From positions 1,054,001 through 1,118,000 of the forward strand of contig OZ245029.1 in assembly GCA_965223955.1 (NCBI GenBank): DNA of 64,000 nucleotides, in the 5' to 3' direction. The notes beneath the pieces were generated by a model, which was not told where the DNA came from, did no database searches, and worked only from the letters and a program-made list of their open reading frames with translations. The stretch is from Bin75 sp965223955. Lineage in GTDB: Bacteria; Nitrospirota; Nitrospiria; Nitrospirales; UBA8639. The translations under genes were made by a program, and so were the position numbers. Below, piece after piece: positions 24,223 to 33,801 of the stretch. Every line of letters begins with the position of its first letter. Positions within the stretch are counted from its first letter, which is position 1.

Positions 24223-25026
24223 CTACAAATCCAAATTTCCCACCCGCGTCAAAAAATTCAGAAGCGCCGCGTTGAAGGCATCGGGGTTCTCCATGTTCGA
24301 AAGATGCCCGGCTTGAGGGATACGCACAAAGGTGGAGCCGGGGATCTGGTTGGCCATATTTTCCACCTCCTCCGGTGGTGAGGCGAGGTCCTCGTCGCCC
24401 ACGATCACCAACGTCGGAACGGAAATGGTGCTCAACAGCGGAGTGGAATCCGGTCGTTCTTCCATGGCCATGAGATCGCCCACAATCCCGGAAACCTGAT
24501 TGCCGGTGATGATTGTGCGCAAGTGATCCCGTAAGTCTGCGCGGTGTTCACAAGAAGCGGGACTCAACAATTTGGGCAACATGAGATCGGCGATGCTCGA
24601 CGCCCCGCGGCGATACGCGATTTGGGCCATGGAAAATCGAGCGGTCTTGGCTTCAGGCGTATCGGCCGTCGCTCGGGTATCGGCCAACACGAGAGAGTGA
24701 AAAAGCGCGGGATACTTTCGATAGAGCGCAAAGAGGATATACCCTCCCATGGACAGTCCCACGAACGTCGCCCGTGCAATGCCCAGGTGCTCCAGCAGGC
24801 CGTTGACGTCCTCCGCAAACTGATCCACGGTATAGCGCCACATCGGCGCATCGGATTCGCCATGCCCCCGCAGGTCGATCGTGATGACACGATAGCGGTC
24901 TGAGAGTCCGGCCACCTGCGGTGCCCACGTCGTCCGATTGAGCGGAAACGCGTGGAGAAAAACAACCGGAGCCCCTTGTCCCTCATCCGAATAGGCCAGG
25001 TCGATGTCGTTGATCCGAACCTTCAT
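24223..25026 (-). CDS. Alpha/beta hydrolase (enol-lactonase-like)
   Basis: 267 residues with the oxyanion-region HAFPLNRTTW, nucleophile elbow GLSMGGY (Ser near 94), acid in VIVGDEDLASPPE and final histidine in QAGHLSNMENPD. The overall pattern resembles 3-oxoadipate enol-lactonase (PcaD) and related small esterases. No aromatic-degradation genes are nearby, so the substrate is not assigned. No signal peptide; cytosolic. Confidence 0.85.
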   Translation of the reverse strand: MKVRINDIDLAYSDEGQGAPVVFLHAFPLNRTTWAPQVAGLSDRYRVITIDLRGHGESDAPMWRYTVDQFAEDVNGLLEHLGIARATFVGLSMGGYILFALYRKYPALFHSLVLADTRATADTPEAKTARFSMAQIAYRRGASSIADLMLPKLLSPASCEHRADLRDHLRTIITGNQVSGIVGDLMAMEERPDSTPLLSTISVPTLVIVGDEDLASPPEEVENMANQIPGSTFVRIPQAGHLSNMENPDAFNAALLNFLTRVGNLDL

Positions 25027-25392
25027 CTTCTGTCATTCCCAACATTTTTAATCGGGAATCCAGGGCTTTTGCCTTTCCCTTTGCTCCTTCTGTCATCCTC
25101 GACATTTTTAATCGAGGATCCAGAGTCTTTGCTTTTTGTCTTTGTCTGTCATCCCCGACGCTTGTCCCCGACTTGATCGGGGATCCAGGCGATCTATAGG
25201 GATCCAGGGTTTTTGCTTTTTCCTCCGTTGGCGAAGAGAACGACACTGGATTCCCGCGTGCGCGGGAATGACAGAAGGAGACAGCGAAAACTCTCAACGA
25301 ATCAGTGAACATTTACAATCCCCGATGTTGTCCCCGACACGATCGGTAATCTAATCGAGGAGCCAGAGTCTTTTCCCTCAGATGGCAAGATA
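25027..25392. repeat. Cluster of 'TGTCATCC...GGATCCAG' palindromes
   Basis: At least four units in 300 bases: 25029-25060 (stem TTCCCAA / TTGGGAA-like), 25091-25123 (CCTCGA/TCGAGG), 25146-25190 (CCCCGA/TCGGGG) and, inverted, 25242-25275 (TTCCCGC/GCGGGAA). Different copies have different but self-complementary stems. No gene is present. Confidence 0.75.
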
Positions 25393-26076
25393 TTATTTCA
25401 TCGCGACGAAATGTATCCAGTACCCTGCATTCCAGCCAATCCTGATCTCACGAAATCCGGCACGATGCAGCCAGCGTTTTTGTGTTTCATAATCTTCAGG
25501 GTGGTCATGAATGCGATGGTGCTCCGTCAGCCATTTCCACTTTTCTCCATCGGGAAAATGGGAATTGACAAAGAGCCTCCACTCTTCACAGAGCGTCTCA
25601 TACTGATCATGTTGCTTGCTGATCATGAGATCCGAGCAGGTGAAGAGGCCTCCCGGCTTCAGGGCATCGAACAGTATCGGGAAGATCCACTGTTTTTCCC
25701 CGCTATCCAGATGGTGAAGGCTGAAGCTGGCGGTAATGAGATCGAAACGGCATCGGGGAAAGTCATAGTCACGGAAATAACGTTCGACACAGGTCACGTT
25801 GTTTCCTGAAAATCGTTGCTTGCACAGGGCCAGCATTTCCGCTGAAGCATCGAGCAGCGTATAGTGTGCATGGGGAAATTCTTTCAGCAGGAGTGCCGTC
25901 ACGTTTCCGTTGCCGCATCCCAGGTCCAGGATGGCGTCCGGTGAGAAATCATCGGGAAGACAGTCGCAAAAGCATGACAGTAATTCGAGGTAGTGTGGAA
26001 CACATTTGGTCATGTCATCCGTATAGTTGCCGGAGAACTGATCAAATTCGGCAGCAATTGAATCTTTCACTTTCAT
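25393..26076 (-). CDS. Class I SAM-dependent methyltransferase
   Basis: 227 residues from ATG 26076, which has GAGGGA at the right distance; an earlier frame to 26124 has no site. SAM-binding motif I is ILDLGCGNGNVTALLL, motif II YTLLDASAEMLAL, followed by FDLITASFSLHHLDSGEK and a C-terminal KPGGLFTCSDL. This is the small-molecule or tRNA cmoA-like type; no substrate-specific domain can be recognised. It faces away from rarA. Confidence 0.85.
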   Translation of the reverse strand: MKVKDSIAAEFDQFSGNYTDDMTKCVPHYLELLSCFCDCLPDDFSPDAILDLGCGNGNVTALLLKEFPHAHYTLLDASAEMLALCKQRFSGNNVTCVERYFRDYDFPRCRFDLITASFSLHHLDSGEKQWIFPILFDALKPGGLFTCSDLMISKQHDQYETLCEEWRLFVNSHFPDGEKWKWLTEHHRIHDHPEDYETQKRWLHRAGFREIRIGWNAGYWIHFVAMK

Positions 26077-26218
26077 CAGTGTTCCCTCTATCGGCAGACG
26101 ACAATCACCATTTTGCAAAGCCACGAGCGGACGAAATGCCCATCATTTCATTTGCACCGGTTTCCAATGGCGTTATAGCATTGGCCTACCAAATGACGTT
26201 GGCTTCCGGAAAAACGTG

Positions 26219-27520
26219 ATGTTTGACGAGACCCCACCTGACCTGTTCTCTTCCTCTCCCCAATCAAATCCTAAGTCAAAACACAAACCGGCGCAAATTC
26301 TGTCCGCTCCTCTGGCCGAGCGGCTTCGTCCCCAAACGTTTGACGAGTTTGTCGGCCAGGATCACGTGCTCGCCGAACATCAATCGCTCCGGCAGGCCAT
26401 TGAAAATGATCGGGTCCCTTCGTTGATTCTGTGGGGGCCGCCCGGCTCGGGGAAAACCACGTTGGCTCACATCATCGCCCAAAAAACGAAAGCGGCATTC
26501 GTGGCGTTTTCCGCCGTGGTCAGCGGAGTAACCGAGCTTCGAGCGATCATCAAGGAAGCCGTGCAGCGACGACGAATGCAGGATCAGGCCACCATTCTGT
26601 TCGTGGATGAAATTCACCGGTTCAACAAGGCCCAGCAGGATGCGTTTCTGCCCCACGTCGAGAAGGGGGATATCATTCTCATCGGCGCGACCACGCAAAA
26701 TCCTTCCTTTGAAGTCATTGCCCCACTCCTGTCCCGTTCCATGGTCGTGACCCTCAATGAGTTGGATGACGACGCGATGGAAAGCATCCTGGATCGGGCG
26801 CTGCATGACGTCGAGCGCGGGCTCGGGAAATCCGGGGCGACCCTGACCCACGAGGCGCGGCAATACCTGATCCGGTACGGGAACGGAGACGCCCGGTCAC
26901 TGCTCACGGCCCTGGAATACGTGATTCGGCAAGCCGCCGCCTCCTCCGAGACGCCGGTCACCCTTGATCGTCCGCAACTGGAAGGGATCCTTCAGCAACG
27001 GGTGAGATACGACAAGGATGGAGAAGAGCACTACAATGTGATTTCCGCCTACATCAAGAGTATGCGGGATTCCGACGCCGATGGAGCGTTGTATTGGTTG
27101 GCCCGGATGCTGGAAGGTGGTGAAGATCCCAAATTCATCGCGCGACGTATGGTCATCTTCGCCTCGGAAGACGTCGGCAACGCCGAGCCCATGGCGGTGG
27201 TCGTAGCCACGTCGATTTTCCACGCCGTGGAAGTGATAGGGCTCCCCGAAGCGCAAATCAATTTGGCGCAGGGGACCACGTATTTGGCTTCCTGTCCCAA
27301 GAGCAACGCGTCCTACGCTGGACTGATCGAGGCGCGGAAGGATGCCAAGGCCTTCGGCAACCTGCCCGTCCCCTTGCATTTACGAAACGCCGTGACGTCG
27401 CTGATGAAGGACTTGGGATATGGAAAAGGGTATCGCTACGTGCATCATGATCAAAGGGCCCAAACTGAACAAACCCATTTGCCGAAAGAACTGGACAAGA
27501 AAAAGTATTACCGGCCCTGA
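26219..27520 (+). CDS. rarA: Replication-associated recombination protein A (RarA/MgsA)
   Basis: 433 residues. Clamp-loader-type AAA+ core with PLAERLRPQTFDEFVGQDH, Walker A GPPGSGKTT, Walker B TILFVDEIHRFNK, sensor motifs in IGATTQNPSF, and the RarA-specific C-terminal tetramerisation part (SAYIKSMRDSDADGALYWLARML...FASEDVGNA). It acts at stalled replication forks with single-strand binding protein. ATG 26219 is chosen; a GTG lies one codon upstream. It ends 21 bases from the convergent ABC-F gene. Confidence 0.95.
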   Translation: MFDETPPDLFSSSPQSNPKSKHKPAQILSAPLAERLRPQTFDEFVGQDHVLAEHQSLRQAIENDRVPSLILWGPPGSGKTTLAHIIAQKTKAAFVAFSAVVSGVTELRAIIKEAVQRRRMQDQATILFVDEIHRFNKAQQDAFLPHVEKGDIILIGATTQNPSFEVIAPLLSRSMVVTLNELDDDAMESILDRALHDVERGLGKSGATLTHEARQYLIRYGNGDARSLLTALEYVIRQAAASSETPVTLDRPQLEGILQQRVRYDKDGEEHYNVISAYIKSMRDSDADGALYWLARMLEGGEDPKFIARRMVIFASEDVGNAEPMAVVVATSIFHAVEVIGLPEAQINLAQGTTYLASCPKSNASYAGLIEARKDAKAFGNLPVPLHLRNAVTSLMKDLGYGKGYRYVHHDQRAQTEQTHLPKELDKKKYYRP

Positions 27521-27541
27521 CCGCAGGCGTAGGACGAGTCG

Positions 27542-29383
27542 TTACCCGACTCGTGCCAGTTGGTCTTTGAGTTCCGCGAGTTCGGTGGAAAGGGTTGACC
27601 ACCGGTTCGTCAGGACGTCCAGTTCTTCTTTCCAGCGTTCATGTTCCTGATGCAACTCGTTCCACCGGGGAAAATCCCGGTAAAGTTCCGGCGTGGAGAG
27701 TTCTTCGGCCCGGGCTTTGATCCGGTCCTCCAAGGCCGCAATGTCCGCTTCCGACCGTGCCACCTGTTTTTCCAACCGGTTGACCGTTTTGGTCATATCG
27801 CGGCGAGTGGGTGTACTCGACGGCGGGGATGCCTCCGCCGGGACCGGGGTGCGCCGGGTTTTTCGTTTTTCCTGTCTCGCAAGGGTCTGGGCCTCTTCCT
27901 GTGCTTTCAACGCTTCGAGTTCCTGTGAGCGTTTCCACAAATAATATTCATAGTCTCCCAGGTAATCTTTGACACGGCCTTCTTCGATCTCCACGACCCG
28001 CGTCGCGACCCGGCTTAAAAAAAGCGGATCATGGGAGATGAACACCATTGTGCCCTGAAAGTCGAGGAGCGCATCGGTGAGGACGTCCACGGAGACAGGA
28101 TCCAGGTGATTGGTGGGCTCGTCCAACAAGAGCGTGTTCGCCGGTTCCGCGAGCATGCGAGCCAGGGCGACCCGGTTACGCTCCCCACCACTGAGAGCCT
28201 TGATCGGCTTTTTCTGATCCGGTCCGGAAAAAAGAAAGACCCCGGCGGTACTACGCAAAAAATTGGTCTCGGCTTGAGGCGCGGCTTCCGTCAAGGCTTC
28301 CAGGATCGAATGCTCGGGGTTCAGAATCTCGGCTTGGTGCTGGGCAAAATAATGCAGCGTCACGCCGTGGCCTTCCCGTCGCGTGCCGGCCTCGAAGGGC
28401 AACACCCCTGCCAGCATTTTCAACAAGGTGCTTTTCCCCGCGCCGTTTTCTCCGACCAGCGCGACCCGTTGCCCACAGTCGACCGAAAAGTGAAGCCCCT
28501 CATAAATGACGCGTTCGTCGTATTGTTTTCGGACGTCGTTCAGTTCCAACACCCGGATCCCACTCTTGGCGGGTTGCGGAAACCGGAAGCGAAGTCGTTT
28601 GGGGTCACGCCTGGTCTCGATGAGTTTGATTTTCTCCAACTGCTTGATGCGCGATTGCACCTGTTTGGCTTTGGTGGCCTTGGAGCGGAATCGATCCACA
28701 AACTTTTGCACGCGCGCGACCTCCTTGGCCTGGCGCTGTGCGGCTGTTGCCTGCTGGGTGTCGAGTTGTGCGCGCAAGGCTTGAAAGGTCCGGTAGTTTC
28801 CACGATATTCCTGGATGTGATGATTGCGGATTTCCCAGATATGCGTGGTCAACCGATCAAGAAATTTCGTATCGTGGCTGATGATGAGCATGGTCGTTTT
28901 CGAGGCGAGCAGAAAGGATTCGAACCAGGTCTGCGTGGGTTTGTCCAAGTGGTTCGTCGGCTCGTCGAGCAGCAACACGTCGGGGTTGGCGAGCAAAAGG
29001 TGCCCGAGCGCCACCCGCATGCGATAACCGCCGGAATAGGTTTGCAGGGATCGATGCCAGTCCGCCTCGCCAAACCCGAGCCCCGATAAAATCCGTTTGG
29101 CTTCATGTTCGGGGTACTGCTCGCGATGGGCCGCCTCAAGCACGGTCAGGTCCGTGGGGGCGTCGAGCTCTTGGGGGAGATATCCGATACGGAGCCAGGG
29201 CCGTTTTCGGATTGCCCCGTCGTCAGGCGAATCCACACCCATTATCATCCGGAGCAGGGTGGTTTTTCCCGTTCCGTTTCGACCCACGAGGCCGACCCGG
29301 GTTTCCGGACGGAGGTGGGCCGCTGCCTCGGAAAAGAGCATTTTCGTCGGGTACTGTTTGGTTAAGGATTCAATATGGAGCAT
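27542..29383 (-). CDS. ABC-F family ATPase (YheS/Uup-like)
   Basis: 613 residues without membrane segments. Two ABC domains: Walker A GRNGTGKTT and GENGAGKST, signatures YSGGYRMRV and LSGGERNRV, and Walker B LLLDEPTNHLD in both. They are joined by a basic interdomain linker (about 235-275, QQATAAQRQAKEVARVQKFVDRF) and followed by a C-terminal coiled coil (about 530-610). ABC-F proteins bind the ribosomal E site and relieve stalling or act as translation factors. The architecture fits the YheS/Uup branch better than EttA. Confidence 0.9.
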   Translation of the reverse strand: MLHIESLTKQYPTKMLFSEAAAHLRPETRVGLVGRNGTGKTTLLRMIMGVDSPDDGAIRKRPWLRIGYLPQELDAPTDLTVLEAAHREQYPEHEAKRILSGLGFGEADWHRSLQTYSGGYRMRVALGHLLLANPDVLLLDEPTNHLDKPTQTWFESFLLASKTTMLIISHDTKFLDRLTTHIWEIRNHHIQEYRGNYRTFQALRAQLDTQQATAAQRQAKEVARVQKFVDRFRSKATKAKQVQSRIKQLEKIKLIETRRDPKRLRFRFPQPAKSGIRVLELNDVRKQYDERVIYEGLHFSVDCGQRVALVGENGAGKSTLLKMLAGVLPFEAGTRREGHGVTLHYFAQHQAEILNPEHSILEALTEAAPQAETNFLRSTAGVFLFSGPDQKKPIKALSGGERNRVALARMLAEPANTLLLDEPTNHLDPVSVDVLTDALLDFQGTMVFISHDPLFLSRVATRVVEIEEGRVKDYLGDYEYYLWKRSQELEALKAQEEAQTLARQEKRKTRRTPVPAEASPPSSTPTRRDMTKTVNRLEKQVARSEADIAALEDRIKARAEELSTPELYRDFPRWNELHQEHERWKEELDVLTNRWSTLSTELAELKDQLARVG

Positions 29384-29486
29384 CGTTCAATCCGGAAAGA
29401 CAGAGGTCGGTTTGGCGCCGGGCTCTCAAAACCAGAGAAAAAATGAAAGAAATCGAGGTGGGTTCCGACCAACCGCTACGAGTAGT

Positions 29487-29562
29487 TGGTGGAGCTGGCC
29501 GGGATTGAACCGGCGACCTCGTGAATGCCATTCACGCGCGCTCCCAACTGCGCCACAGCCCC
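29487..29562 (-). tRNA. tRNA-Ala (GGC), CCA encoded
   Basis: 76 bases on the minus strand. Acceptor stem GGGGCTG/CAGCTCC, D loop with GTTGGGA, anticodon stem CGTGA/TCACG with loop ATGGCAT (anticodon GGC), T-loop GGTTCAATCC, and a genomically encoded CCA. The T-arm and acceptor reading is unambiguous. Confidence 0.96.
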
Positions 29563-29689
29563 ACTCAGAAGTATTTTCGGAGACAACCGGAAACAAGGAG
29601 AGAATCTAACATGCAAGGTAGGATCGGTCAAGGCTGCGGGTGTGGGATCGGCCGTTGAATCCTGCACAACGCGCCCAGGCTATCATCCC

Positions 29690-29895
29690 GCACTCAACTT
29701 CACCATGGCCATCCTGAGAAAATACCAGAGTGGTCATCCTGAGCGAAGCGAAGGATCAAGGAGCCTGCCCTGAGCGAAGCGAACGGGTAGTTGAGGTGTT
29801 CGGTTGTTGAGGGAGAGATTCCTTCCTTCGAAAGACCCTTCGCAAAACTCAGGGCGTACTCAGGACAGGCGCTTCGCTCGGAATGACAAATTCGG
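29690..29895. repeat. 'GAGCGAAGCGAAGGATC' repeats upstream of gltX
   Basis: Several copies of the gtcatcctgagcgaagcgaaggatc family (29730-29800) and of the 'aaagacccttcgcaaaactcagg' family (29835-29885) fill the space between tRNA-Ala and gltX. No gene is visible. Confidence 0.6.
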
Positions 29896-30016
29896 AATGT
29901 CGTTGGCTATTTTCGCATCAATGACAAATACGTTCGGCCTCTCATTCTGTACCCTTCCCAACGAGGCGCCAAAAATAAAGTGGCAACCGGAGGGCACACT
30001 TTGATAGAAAAGAGGC

Positions 30017-31432
30017 ATGACCGACGTCAGAGTTCGTTTTGCACCAAGTCCCACGGGGTATCTCCATATCGGAGGCCTTCGTACGGCCCTGTTCAACTGG
30101 TTGTTCGCCAGGCGGCATGGCGGGAAATTTATTTTGCGGATTGAAGACACGGACCGCGACCGGTCAACGGACGCCGCCATCGACGCCATCGTCAACGGCA
30201 TGCGCTGGGCGGGGCTGGATTGGGATGAAGGTCCCCATCGGCAAAGCGACCGGCTGGATCTCTACCGGCAAAAAGCCATGGCATTGCTCGAACGGGGTCA
30301 AGCCTATTGGTGCGTGTGTACGCCGGAAGAACTCGAAGCCCGGAGGAAAGAGGCCCAGGCCAAAGGCGAACCCCTCAAATACGATGGCCGGTGTCGGGAA
30401 CGGGGCCTGACCGCTTCCGCGGAACCGGCGGCACTCCGGTTTCGCTCTCCTCAAGAAGGGCAGACCGTTGTCGAGGATCTGATCAAAGGCACCATCGTGT
30501 TCGAAAACACCGTCCTCGACGATCTCATCATTCTTCGATCGAACGGCTATCCCACGTATAATTTATCCGTCGTGATCGATGACGCGCTCATGGGGATCAC
30601 GCACGTGATTCGCGGCGACGATCACGTCAACAACACGCCGCGCCAGGTGCCGCTGTTCGAAGCGTTGGAGTATCCGGTGCCCAAGTTCGCCCACCTGCCG
30701 ATGATTTTGGGTGCTGACAAAGCCAGGTTGTCCAAACGACATGGCGCCACGTCGGTGCTGGTGTATCAGGAAATGGGATATTTACCGCAGGCGTTGGTGA
30801 ATTACCTGGTCAGGCTGGGATGGTCGCACGGCGACCAGGAGATTTTTTCAATCCAGGAAATGATCGAGAAATTTTCCTTTGACCACGTGCAATCATCCGC
30901 AGCGGTGTTCAACCCGGAAAAACTGCAATGGCTCAATGCCGAATACATCAAACAAGGTGAGCCACGGCACATCGCGGAACTGTTACTTCCCTTTTTGGAA
31001 AAGCAGGGATACGACCGGGATGGACTCGTTCAACCCCAGGGTGGCATTGAAGTGGTGGTCCCTCACCTGCGCGAGCGTGCGAAAACGCTGGTCGAAATGG
31101 TGGACTGGACGTTGCCCTATATTATGGAACCCGTGGCGATGGATGAAGCGGCGGCTGAAAAGTTTCTCACTCCCGCGATTGCTCCCAGCCTCAACAAATT
31201 CGCCGAACGGGTGAAGACGGTCGATCCTTTTTCCAAAGAGACGCTCGATCCCGTGTTGCAAACCATTCTCGAGGAAGACCACCTGAAGATGGGGAAATTC
31301 GCCCAACCCCTTCGCGTCGCCCTTACCGGAAGAACCTCCAGCCCGGGCATTTATGAAGTCATGGAATTACTGGGCAAGGACCGGACCCTCAAACGCCTTG
31401 AACAGGCCCTCCACAGAATCCCCGCGTCGTGA
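30017..31432 (+). CDS. gltX: Glutamyl-tRNA synthetase
   Basis: 471 residues. Class I motifs: the HIGH-type SPTGYLHIGGLRTALFN and the KMSKS-type ARLSKRHGATSV. Glu-specific pocket residues lie in RVRFAPSPTG and the DRSTDAAID region, and the C-terminal anticodon-binding part is present. It charges tRNA-Glu. Since glnS is encoded 4 kb away, this enzyme need not misacylate tRNA-Gln. Confidence 0.96.
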   Translation: MTDVRVRFAPSPTGYLHIGGLRTALFNWLFARRHGGKFILRIEDTDRDRSTDAAIDAIVNGMRWAGLDWDEGPHRQSDRLDLYRQKAMALLERGQAYWCVCTPEELEARRKEAQAKGEPLKYDGRCRERGLTASAEPAALRFRSPQEGQTVVEDLIKGTIVFENTVLDDLIILRSNGYPTYNLSVVIDDALMGITHVIRGDDHVNNTPRQVPLFEALEYPVPKFAHLPMILGADKARLSKRHGATSVLVYQEMGYLPQALVNYLVRLGWSHGDQEIFSIQEMIEKFSFDHVQSSAAVFNPEKLQWLNAEYIKQGEPRHIAELLLPFLEKQGYDRDGLVQPQGGIEVVVPHLRERAKTLVEMVDWTLPYIMEPVAMDEAAAEKFLTPAIAPSLNKFAERVKTVDPFSKETLDPVLQTILEEDHLKMGKFAQPLRVALTGRTSSPGIYEVMELLGKDRTLKRLEQALHRIPAS

Positions 31433-31605
31433 CAACAATACGTTCTATTCTTTCGGCGCTCGTTTTGTTCATGTAGCGGCAGCATCTCATGCTGCCAGGA
31501 AAGACCGTCAAATTGGCGTGACGCATGGCGCGATAGGGCATGTCCCTGTCTCCGAACAGGGATCGCGCAGCTACAGGAGAGATTTGTCGGGGCTTTTGTT
31601 GACTT
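31433..31605. repeat. 'gcggcagcatctcatgctgcc' family repeats
   Basis: Copy of the large palindrome family related to 18325 and 45899, here reading tagcggcagcatctcatgctgcca (31470-31500) with its partner gcatgtccctg... at 31530-31580. Located between convergent gltX and the tetR pseudogene, so possibly bidirectional transcription termination. Confidence 0.55.
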
Positions 31606-32234
31606 TTAGCTACAGGATGGGCCGGAGAGGGCGAGAGGAGGGGTCACCTTACCGCCAAGGGGTAAAAAGGTCTCCGCCTGCTGCGCGATCGATTGCAGCA
31701 AAAGCTTCTCAGGACGGCTGCGGGAGAGCACCGTAACCCGATGAACAGACTCAGTAAGGCGCGCGCGGTCTGGACCGGCACCACCGACTTGGCGATCTCT
31801 CCGCTGGCTCGGCCCTTTTCGATCATTTTGCGGAAGAATCGTTCCCTCTTGATGAAGGCTCGACCGACGACCTGCGCTACCTCTTGGTCGTGGGGCGATA
31901 ACTCCAAGGCCGTATTGACCAGAAAGCACCCGTCTCGTGCTCCATTTTTCACCACCGCAGTAATGGTATCCCGGAATAAGCTGAGGATAGCTTGGCGGGG
32001 TGAATACGCTTTCGCCAGCGCTGCAATTTCGGTCTGGCGCATGATGTCGTATTGGCGCAAAGCATTGAGGAAGAGAGTGCGCTTATCGTCGAACGTGTCA
32101 TACAGACTGGCACGCTGGATCTGCATGCAGTCCAGGAGATCTTTTAAGGAGGTGGCCTCATAGCCCTGGGCCCAGAAGGCCTCCATCGCCTTTTTCAGAA
32201 CGGTGTCGACGTCGAATTCTTTTTTCCTGGCCAT
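31606..32234 (-). pseudogene. TetR/AcrR-family regulator, frameshifted copy
   Basis: Tandem paralog of the regulator at 32712-33359. The DNA-binding half MARKKEFDVDTVLKKAMEAFWAQGYEATSLKDLLDCMQIQRASLYDTFDDKRTLF is intact. Near 31725-31737 one base is missing relative to the paralog, at the place that reads IGLVVLSRSR there. In the original frame the protein ends in an unrelated Arg/Ser-rich tail (up to 31644), while another frame restores VLSRSRPEKLLLQSIAQQAETFLP, matching the paralog's end. It is a recent pseudogene or a protein with an altered C-terminus; ligand-domain function is probably lost. Confidence 0.8.
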
Positions 32235-32711
32235 GACAGATCCCCTATAAGCGAGAAAAAGTTGAAAAATAGTATCTGAAAATCATCATGACATGCAAGC
32301 ATTCCGGAACGATAATTTTGAAATGAACGATCTGGAAAGAGCCCCCACGCCCTCGTGGGATGCCCCCACTCAGCGGCTGTTTTGACCTGAAATGCGCCCT
32401 GCGCATGACAATATATACATACAATATTACATACATGTTGCATGCATATACACTTGCTCCCCGTCCTTTTCCGCTTTTGCCTGTCCTGAGCATGCTGAGC
32501 AAAGCGAAGGGCCTGGCGAAGGAAGCACAGTAGGGTCAGGAGGGGTGCAGGGAAGCATGAGACTTGCCCCGGGGTAGAAGGTTTACCTGCAAAGAGGGAA
32601 CTCCGCAGTATTTGTAGCAGCATATCCCCGCCCTGCGGGAGGGATATGCCTCAGGTGCCTTCTTTCAAAGCCTCACGGGGCCTGGAAAAGCGGCTGTGTC
32701 AGGTCGGGGCT

Positions 32712-33359
32712 TTATTTGGCCACCTGGCTACGGGATGCGCCGGAGATGGCGAGAGGAGGGGCTGCCGTATCGCCAGGGGGTAAAAGGACTTCCGCCTGTT
32801 TCGCGATCGACTGCAGCAAAATTTTCTCAGGGCGGCTGCGGGAGAGGACAACCAACCCGATGAGCAGGCTCAGCAAGGCACGCGCGGTCGTGGCCGGCAC
32901 CACTGACGGGGCAATCTCGCCCATGGCTCGGCTCTTTTCGATCATCTTGCGGAAAAATTTGTGTTCCATGTGGGTGAAGGCCGCGCGGACGATCTCGGCC
33001 ACCTCCTCGTCGTGCGGCGATAACTCCAGGGCCGTATTGATCAGAAAACACCCATTGCGGGCCTCATATTCCACCACCGCGGTGACCGCATCCTGGAATA
33101 AGCCGAGAATGGCTTGGCGGGGCGAAGGCATGTTCATACGCTTTGCGACCTCGGCCTGGCGGTAGATGACGTCGTATCGGCGTAAGGTCAAGAGGAAGAG
33201 GGTGCGTTTGTCACCGAACGCATTATAAAGACTGGCGCGCTGGATCTGCATGCAGTCCAGGAGATCGTTTAAGGACGTGGCTTCATAGCCCCGGGTCCAG
33301 AAGGCCGCCATCGCCTTGTCCAGGACCATGTCGACGTCGAACTCTTTTTTTCTTGGCAT
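32712..33359 (-). CDS. TetR/AcrR-family transcriptional regulator (intact copy)
   Basis: 215 residues. The TetR N-terminal helix-turn-helix is ATSLNDLLDCMQIQRASLYNAFGDKRTLFLLTL. The ligand domain contains GCFLINTALELSPHDEEVAEIV and ends in VVLSRSRPEKILLQSIAKQAEVLLPP. The pattern is close to the YxaF/YezE-like TetR group that governs drug or quinone exporters. No exporter is adjacent; its upstream 150 bases are duplicated together with the gene in the copy next to it. A candidate operator lies at 33437. Confidence 0.9.
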   Translation of the reverse strand: MPRKKEFDVDMVLDKAMAAFWTRGYEATSLNDLLDCMQIQRASLYNAFGDKRTLFLLTLRRYDVIYRQAEVAKRMNMPSPRQAILGLFQDAVTAVVEYEARNGCFLINTALELSPHDEEVAEIVRAAFTHMEHKFFRKMIEKSRAMGEIAPSVVPATTARALLSLLIGLVVLSRSRPEKILLQSIAKQAEVLLPPGDTAAPPLAISGASRSQVAK

Positions 33360-33436
33360 AGTGGATTCCTTCAGGCGTGGAAAAGCCAGAATAAAAGTAG
33401 CTGAAAGTCATCATGATAAGCAAGCATTTTGGAACA

Positions 33437-33456
33437 ATCGTTTTGAATTGAACGAT
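33437..33456. promoter_or_regulatory. Candidate TetR operator
   Basis: Perfect inverted repeat ATCGTT-(8 bases)-AACGAT about 80 bases upstream of the intact regulator gene. The corresponding site upstream of the pseudogene copy (near 32306-32326) is present but one arm is mutated. The duplicated upstream region suggests autoregulation. Confidence 0.4.
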
Positions 33457-33633
33457 CTAGAAAGATGCCACCCGCCCTCGTGGAATGACCCCACTCAGCG
33501 GATGCCGTGATCCGTGAAGGCCGCCTTCCCCAACTCCACGGGGAATAATCAAACAGAGTCGGGACCGATGGCATGAAAATTTGGATAATTTCTTGACTCG
33601 GCGAAACGGCTCCGTTTAAGCTTTTTTACGGAC

Positions 33634-33707
33634 TGGGGGATCGTCTAAGGGTAGGACATCAGATTCTGGATCTGATTGTGAGGGTTCGAATCCTTCTCCC
33701 CCAGCCA
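33634..33707 (+). tRNA. tRNA-Gln (CTG), CCA encoded
   Basis: 74 bases. Acceptor stem TGGGGGA/TCCCCCA, D arm with CTAAGGG, anticodon stem TCAGA/TCTGA with loop TTCTGGA (anticodon CTG), T-loop GGTTCGAATCC and encoded CCA. Lies between the TetR pair and an outer-membrane protein gene. Confidence 0.95.
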
Positions 33708-33801
33708 ATTTCCGTGACACTAAAATGTTCAATCTATGATCGGATAAGGAATGGAACGCAGGGACCCGACGTTTCTGCATGACCACGTGGAAGAGGCGAC
33801 T

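Noticed and set aside
25029..25275. CRISPR array
   Set aside because: The repeated units are palindromic, vary in sequence and have irregular spacing; no cas genes.
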